From an uncultured Bdellovibrionales bacterium (GTDB lineage: Bacteria > Bdellovibrionota > Bdellovibrionia > Bdellovibrionales > UBA1609), in NCBI GenBank assembly GCA_937980625.1, contig CALJPJ010000155.1:1-11223 (forward strand): 11,223 nucleotides of DNA. The letters are read 5' to 3'. Under the pieces are notes generated by a model. The model saw only the letters and a program-made list of their open reading frames with translations. It was not told where the DNA came from and searched no databases. The translations under genes and the position numbers were made by a program. How positions within the stretch are numbered: position 1 is the first letter of the stretch; each line of letters starts with the position of its first letter. Shown here in pieces: positions 7,047-11,223 of this stretch.

Positions 7047-7082
7047 AAAATTTTATGATTTCTTTAAAGTATAAAATTTTTT
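7047..7082. terminator. AT-rich bidirectional hairpin, candidate terminator
   Basis: AAAATTTTAT (7047-7056) and ATAAAATTTT (7071-7080) are a perfect 10-bp inverted repeat around a 14-nt loop, with two more Ts after it on the + strand. It lies 12 nt past the stop of the oxygenase gene (minus strand) and downstream of the GNAT gene (+), so it could serve both. All-A/T pairing makes it weak. Confidence 0.4.
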
Positions 7083-7091
7083 GAGAATTTT

Positions 7092-7688
7092 TTATAAAAT
7101 ATCGTTTCTGTACCATGTAGTAATACTTTTTCTTATTTGCTTAGTTGGCAAAACCTCGTGCTCCAGTTCACTTAGAAAAATTATTAATGAGTTTTTAATG
7201 GGGGCAATTTTGATATTATTTTTAATTTTATAAATAATAAGCTCTCCTTGGTTTTTGTGTGACCAATCACTTAAGTAAAAAACTTGAGAAATAAGCCGCG
7301 CGGGCATTTTAGAGTGTTTATCAGCATGTCTTTTGTAAAATTGATTGGGTGAGTAGAGTGAGAGTTGAGTTTCATATCTTTTGATGGGCAGGAATAATTC
7401 TTTTTTTAAGGTTTGAGAAATTAAATTTTGTAAGTGCCAAATTGGTTGAAAGCTTTGTTCTGAGTTGGTTAGCCATAAGTTACTATCGTTACGAACTTCT
7501 TTGTTGATTGATTTATTATTTCCTTTACTTATTTTAGCAGGTTTAAAATTAGCAGATAAACTGTCGTAGCTACTTATTATTTGCTCTAAAAAATTAATAT
7601 TGAATAGATTTGATAAGTTGAAATATCCATGTTCACTAAGGTGCCTTGGCATATTATTTAATTGATTTAGGCTAGCTTTGTTTAGCAT
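7092..7688 (-). CDS. 2OG-Fe(II) oxygenase, SM-20/prolyl-hydroxylase-like
   Basis: Predicted iron(II)- and 2-oxoglutarate-dependent dioxygenase of 198 aa in the SM-20/P4H-like group common in gammaproteobacteria; the hydroxylated substrate is unknown. The jelly-roll core shows the metal triad H121-x-D123 (KRHADKH) and distal H177 (ELEHEVLP), plus R186 (IRKSIT) for 2-oxoglutarate. Supporting family features are LSLYSPNQFYKRH, ISQVFYLSDW with GELIIY (148-153), and the ending TTWYRND. The N-terminal 20 residues (HLSEHGYFNLSNLF) match the usual 'start of the oxygenase' helix-turn. Length is normal and no targeting sequence is seen, so it is cytoplasmic. The ATG used has no clear Shine-Dalgarno; M13 has none either, so the start is uncertain by 12 residues. 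It lies 91 bp beyond the GST gene in the same direction. Confidence 0.88.
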   Translation of the reverse strand: MLNKASLNQLNNMPRHLSEHGYFNLSNLFNINFLEQIISSYDSLSANFKPAKISKGNNKSINKEVRNDSNLWLTNSEQSFQPIWHLQNLISQTLKKELFLPIKRYETQLSLYSPNQFYKRHADKHSKMPARLISQVFYLSDWSHKNQGELIIYKIKNNIKIAPIKNSLIIFLSELEHEVLPTKQIRKSITTWYRNDIL

Positions 7689-7741
7689 GAAATATAATAA
7701 CCAATTACTTTAAGTTTAAAAAGTGAAGAAAGTTGATACTC

Positions 7742-7761
7742 AGTTGGCGGCTAAGCCAACT
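7742..7761 (-). terminator. GC-containing hairpin after the GST gene
   Basis: AGTTGGC (7742-7748) and GCCAACT (7755-7761) form a perfect 7-bp stem with a 6-nt loop, 18 nt beyond the GST stop codon and before the oxygenase start. No run of Ts follows on the minus strand, so it may be an attenuator, RNA-stabilising hairpin or weak terminator. Confidence 0.35.
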
Positions 7762-7779
7762 TAAGTGTATATATATGAC

Positions 7780-8388
7780 TTAATTAAGAGATATGTATTT
7801 TTGAAAAGCTGGGCGTTGCGAAATAGTTTCAAGCCATTTCACCACGTTTTTATATTCAGACAGGTCATAGTTAATGGGTATGCAAATTGATACTACAGAA
7901 TTAACATTTAAATCCGCTAAGCTAAATTTATTACCAACTAAAAAATTATTTCCTTTAAGTTGTTGATTTAAGCTTTCTAACATTGGAGGTAGTTTCTTCT
8001 CAGATTTTTCAATCGAAGATTGGTCGCGATGCTCATCAGGTACAAAATTCTTTTGGATGAAAATATTTATAATAGGTGGTTGTAAATCTGCAATCGCCCA
8101 GAAACTCCACTGCCTAACTTTAGCTTTGTCTTCAATAGAATTGCCAAGTAATTCAGGCTTATATTTTTCAGCAAGGTAAAAATTAATTGCCATTGACTCA
8201 GATAAGACTAAGTCACCATCAATAAGCGCTGGTACTTTACCGTTTGGGTTAATTTTTAAAAAGCTTTCAGATTTATGTTCTTTGTCTTTGAAGCTAATGG
8301 CTTGAGCTTCATAGTTAGCGCCAACTTCTTCAAGGCACCAATAGCAACGTCCTGAACTTGATTGAGGGGATCCAAAAATTTTAATCAT
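7780..8388 (-). CDS. glutathione S-transferase family protein
   Basis: Cytosolic GST-fold protein of 202 aa, the usual length. The N-terminal thioredoxin-like domain (about 1-78) has the glutathione-binding NPNGKVPAL with cis-proline P53 and the ESMAIN segment (E64-S65 binding the gamma-glutamyl part). The helical C-terminal domain (about 88-200) contains the N-capping box FSLADLNV (155-162). The first helix reads SPQSSSGRCYWCLEE: serines at 10-12 could activate glutathione as in theta/zeta-like enzymes, but a CYWC motif (C15, C18) also offers glutaredoxin-type thiols. Substrate is unknown; detoxification or thiol-disulfide chemistry is likely. ATG with AGGA 8 nt upstream and a good promoter of its own. 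It is transcribed away from rapA and towards the oxygenase gene. Confidence 0.92.
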   Translation of the reverse strand: MIKIFGSPQSSSGRCYWCLEEVGANYEAQAISFKDKEHKSESFLKINPNGKVPALIDGDLVLSESMAINFYLAEKYKPELLGNSIEDKAKVRQWSFWAIADLQPPIINIFIQKNFVPDEHRDQSSIEKSEKKLPPMLESLNQQLKGNNFLVGNKFSLADLNVNSVVSICIPINYDLSEYKNVVKWLETISQRPAFQKYISLN

Positions 8389-8421
8389 ACTGTAAATCCT
8401 ATTTAAATGTTTATAGCAGCA

Positions 8422-8449
8422 ATAATAATGGTTTTGAATAATATGTCAA
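8422..8449 (-). promoter_or_regulatory. sigma70-like promoter of the GST gene
   Basis: Minus strand: consensus -35 TTGACA (complement of 8444-8449), 16-bp spacer, -10 TATTAT (complement of 8422-8427). The predicted start near 8415 leaves a leader of about 27 nt with an AGGA ribosome site (8397-8400). This is the best promoter match in the window. Confidence 0.55.
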
Positions 8450-8511
8450 AGAGCAAATGGTCAAGTTTAGTGTATGTTGAACAAAATTATTAATAGAATA
8501 AAGATATTCAT

Positions 8512-8540
8512 TTGATGTCTCTTTGTATAGAAGATATATT
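8512..8540 (+). promoter_or_regulatory. candidate sigma70 promoter of rapA
   Basis: TTGATG (8512-8517), 17-bp spacer, TATATT (8535-8540). Transcription would start near 8547, after the upstream in-frame ATG at 8515, which supports the ATG at 8575 as the true rapA start. It is divergent from the GST promoter in the shared 186-bp gap. Confidence 0.45.
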
Positions 8541-8574
8541 TACTTTTATCTATTATAACTTAGGATCCGTTTTG

Positions 8575-11223
8575 ATGTTTAAAAAAAATCAAAGAGTTAT
8601 CAGTCGCACTGAGCCTGATATGGGAGTTGGCATTATTAAGTCAGCAACTCAACAAAAAAATATTAAAGTTACTTTTCCTCGGGTTGGTGAAGAGCGATCG
8701 TATAGTAGTTTGGTCGAGAGTCCAATTCAAAGATATGTTTTAAAAATCGGGGATGAGGCAACTCATATAGAAGGTCGTACATTTGTTATCAAGGATATAA
8801 AGCAAGATAATGGTTTAAATTTGTATATTGGCGAAAGTGATCAGTGTTGGGAATATGATTTATCAGATCAAATTAGTAATCTAGGTGCTTTAGATATGAT
8901 ATTATCTGGGCAACTAGGGAATTATAAAACTTTTGATTTAAGAAAAGAAGCCTGGGCTTTACGAGGAGAAGCAAACTCTTCTGGTGTATTAGGTCTCGTC
9001 GGCGCTAGAGTTTCGCCAATTCCACATCAACTATTTATTGCAAATACAGTTTTATCACAAGCTGAGCCGAAAGTTCTTCTTTCAGATGAGGTTGGTCTTG
9101 GAAAAACTATAGAAGCTGGGTTAATTTTTAGTGCAATGAGAGCTTTAGGGCGTGCAGACCGAGTTTTAATCTTGGTACCTGAGTCATTAACCCATCAGTG
9201 GTTAGCTGAAATGTACAGACGTTTTAACGAGTTGTTAACAGTCTTAGATGTAGAAAGATGTGAACAAGAGGAGTTAACACAAAAAAACTCTGCTTTTGAA
9301 GTTATTAATAAAGCGATATGTTCAGTTGAATTCTTATTAGAAAGTCCAAAGTACTTAAATCAAGCTCTATCAGTGGATTGGGACTTAATTATTGTAGATG
9401 AGGCCCATCATTTAAAGCTACCTCGAGATGAAAATGAGGTTACAAACTGGAGCTTAGTTAAGGGGTTGAGTTTTAAGTCAAAAGGCATGCTGCTTTTGAC
9501 GGCCACTCCAAGAATGTATGGGCTGGAGTCTCAATTTTCATTGTTGAATTTAGTAGACCCAAATCGTTTTAATGATTTTACAAAATTTAGTGATCAGGTC
9601 ACTAAAATGAAGACCATTGCTGGTTTAGCAAAAAAGATAGATAAGCAAGGGGTTAGTAAAGAAATATCTTTAAAGTTAAAAAAAATATTTCCAGATGATT
9701 TGCATTTGCATGAGTTACTTATTAACAGCAAAGAAAATAAAACTGCTATATTAGATGCTTTAGTAGATCGTCATGGAACTGGGCGTGTGTTTTACCGTAA
9801 TAGACGAGAGAAATTACAAGGATTTCCCAAAAGAATATTACACTCTATAAATGTAGAAAAAGGTTTTGAAAACAGAGTTGCGTGGCTAAATCACTTTTTA
9901 AAAAGTAATAGCCAGGAAAAAGTTTTAGTAATTTGCTCATCTAAAGAAACAGTTTTAAAAATAAATAAATGGTTTAATAAACATTCAGATTTAAAAATTT
10001 CAATTTTTCACGAAGATCTGACTATTTTAGAGCGAGATATGCAGGCAGCAGGATTTGCTCAAAGTAAAACGATTAATGCCTTAGTTTGTAGTGAAATTGG
10101 CGGAGAGGGAAGGAACTTTCAATTTTGTAGCAATTTAATTTTGTTTGATTTGCCAATGAACCCAGATTTAGTGGAACAAAGAATTGGCCGGCTTGATCGA
10201 ATAGGGCAAAAAAATGATATTCAAATTTATTCCGTTTGGTCTAAGAACACAGAAGATGAGGTTCTGTTTAGATGGTATAGCGAGGGCCTAAATTGTTTTG
10301 AGCGCTCGTGGAGTGGGTTGGGTATTGTTTATGAGAAATTTAAAAATGAGCTAGAAGAAATGATGGCCCATTTTGAGGAAACGGCTCAAGGTAATGTTTC
10401 GCAACTAGATAAGTTGCTAAACTTGACAAAAATTGAAATTGAAAAAGTAAAAAAAGAACAAGAGGACAGTGTTGATGTCTTAATGGATATTAACTCTTAT
10501 AATCCAACCGTTGGAGCACAGTTAGTTGATCTAGTAGAAGATAAAGATGATAATCCAAGGCTTGAGCTGTTTATGAAGTCATTGTTTGACCATTATAATA
10601 TTCAATACAAAGAGTTTGATAATCGTGGAACATTACTTATTGAGGGAGACTCTTTAAGCTTTATAGAAAGTTTTCCTGGAATTACTTCAGGAGAAGATAA
10701 GTTATTAGCTTTTGATAGGTCTGTTGCTCTAGAAAGAGAAGATATTACATTTTTAACCCAAGATCATCAAATTACCGAAGAGTCATTAAGTATGCTTTTA
10801 GATAGAAATGAAGGTGTCACTGCGTTTTGTAAATGGCCAGACTCGCCATTTGCTAATGGAGCTATTTTGGAAGCTTCAGTAGTTTTAGAGTCTACGGGTC
10901 CAAAATACTTAGAGCTGGGGAAGTATTTACCTTTACAGGTTAAGTCTTTTGTTATTGATCATACTGGAAAGTTTATAACTAATAGTCCTCATTTAGAAAA
11001 TATCGATGTCTTAAAGGAATTAACTCCAGCTGAAATGCCAAAAGTAGATGAGCGAATTTCTCAATTTATTACTCCATTGGTAAATCAAGTTGAAGTGGAA
11101 ATGGCAAAGTGGTATGAGCCAATCATAAAGGAGTCTATTGAATCTGCAAATAAGCATTTGCATTACGAGTTTGATAGACTACAATTTTTATCAACAGTAA
11201 ATAAAAATATGAATAATAATGAA
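8575..11223 (+). CDS. rapA: RapA, RNA polymerase-associated SWI/SNF ATPase (partial)
   Basis: Swi2/Snf2-type ATPase that binds RNA polymerase core and helps recycle stalled or post-termination complexes. The frame is open for 883 codons and is cut by the window end; by alignment from memory with E. coli RapA (968 aa), only some 35-40 C-terminal residues are missing. Domains: N-terminal tandem Tudor-like region (about 1-105; QRVISRTEPDMGVG), ATPase lobe 1 with DEVGLGKTIEAG (K177 of Walker A), VDEAHH (274-279) and LTATP (308-312), lobe 2 with GFPKR, CSEIGGEGRNFQF (505-517) and QRIGRLDRIGQ (535-545), then the RapA-specific C-terminal part (SFPGITSGEDKLLAFDR). Relative to E. coli it is about 45 residues shorter between GFPKR and the KVLVIC strand. 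Start: AGGA 9 nt before the ATG at 8575, and the N-terminus aligns with E. coli; an in-frame ATG at 8515 is less likely. Confidence 0.95.
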   Translation, partial: MFKKNQRVISRTEPDMGVGIIKSATQQKNIKVTFPRVGEERSYSSLVESPIQRYVLKIGDEATHIEGRTFVIKDIKQDNGLNLYIGESDQCWEYDLSDQISNLGALDMILSGQLGNYKTFDLRKEAWALRGEANSSGVLGLVGARVSPIPHQLFIANTVLSQAEPKVLLSDEVGLGKTIEAGLIFSAMRALGRADRVLILVPESLTHQWLAEMYRRFNELLTVLDVERCEQEELTQKNSAFEVINKAICSVEFLLESPKYLNQALSVDWDLIIVDEAHHLKLPRDENEVTNWSLVKGLSFKSKGMLLLTATPRMYGLESQFSLLNLVDPNRFNDFTKFSDQVTKMKTIAGLAKKIDKQGVSKEISLKLKKIFPDDLHLHELLINSKENKTAILDALVDRHGTGRVFYRNRREKLQGFPKRILHSINVEKGFENRVAWLNHFLKSNSQEKVLVICSSKETVLKINKWFNKHSDLKISIFHEDLTILERDMQAAGFAQSKTINALVCSEIGGEGRNFQFCSNLILFDLPMNPDLVEQRIGRLDRIGQKNDIQIYSVWSKNTEDEVLFRWYSEGLNCFERSWSGLGIVYEKFKNELEEMMAHFEETAQGNVSQLDKLLNLTKIEIEKVKKEQEDSVDVLMDINSYNPTVGAQLVDLVEDKDDNPRLELFMKSLFDHYNIQYKEFDNRGTLLIEGDSLSFIESFPGITSGEDKLLAFDRSVALEREDITFLTQDHQITEESLSMLLDRNEGVTAFCKWPDSPFANGAILEASVVLESTGPKYLELGKYLPLQVKSFVIDHTGKFITNSPHLENIDVLKELTPAEMPKVDERISQFITPLVNQVEVEMAKWYEPIIKESIESANKHLHYEFDRLQFLSTVNKNMNNNE

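Noticed and set aside
7092..8388. Oxygenase and GST genes as an operon
   Set aside because: They share direction, but a 91-bp gap with a GC-containing hairpin lies between them and no functional link is evident, so co-transcription is only possible.
8515..8574. In-frame upstream ATG extending rapA by 20 codons
   Set aside because: It has no Shine-Dalgarno, would overlap the predicted promoter, and the ATG at 8575 has AGGA and aligns with the E. coli RapA N-terminus.

Overview
The window is ordinary chromosomal, protein-coding DNA, visibly AT-rich throughout. No rRNA, tRNA, CRISPR array, transposase or phage gene was seen. The gene set fits a low-GC, probably marine gammaproteobacterium: a RapA/HepA-type RNA polymerase recycling ATPase, a full-length cobalamin-dependent MetH, an SM-20-like 2OG-Fe(II) oxygenase and a small glutathione S-transferase. 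The genus cannot be fixed from the sequence, and the placement is inference.

Layout. (1) 11-859 (+): an FkbM-type SAM methyltransferase that converges tightly on metH. (2) 875-5499 (-): a two-gene metF-metH unit. MetF reduces 5,10-methylene-THF to 5-methyl-THF and MetH uses it to remethylate homocysteine. metH starts with TTG only 2 nt after the metF stop. (3) 5500-5746: a leader/intergenic region with a candidate metF promoter and two near-identical 13-bp boxes. (4) 5747-6205 (-): an unrecognised 152-aa protein. (5) 6400-6876 (+): an SSAT/thialysine-type GNAT acetyltransferase with a strong Shine-Dalgarno. (6) 6877-7015: a 139-bp element made almost wholly of two 56-nt inverted arms, MITE-like, starting at the base after the GNAT stop codon. 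(7) 7092-7688 (-): a 2OG-Fe(II) oxygenase. (8) 7780-8388 (-): a glutathione S-transferase with a good sigma70-like promoter. (9) 8575-11223 (+): rapA, divergent from the GST gene and cut by the window end after 883 codons.

How the genes work together: only metF and metH are clearly linked, as consecutive steps of the methyl branch of one-carbon metabolism; MetH also feeds SAM supply. The others look like independent single-gene units for stress handling, modification and transcription housekeeping. I found no new multi-gene system. The items most worth a second look are the inverted-repeat element at 6877-7015, the MetF of a type unlike E. coli MetF in front of a TTG-initiated metH, and the repeated boxes in the metF leader.
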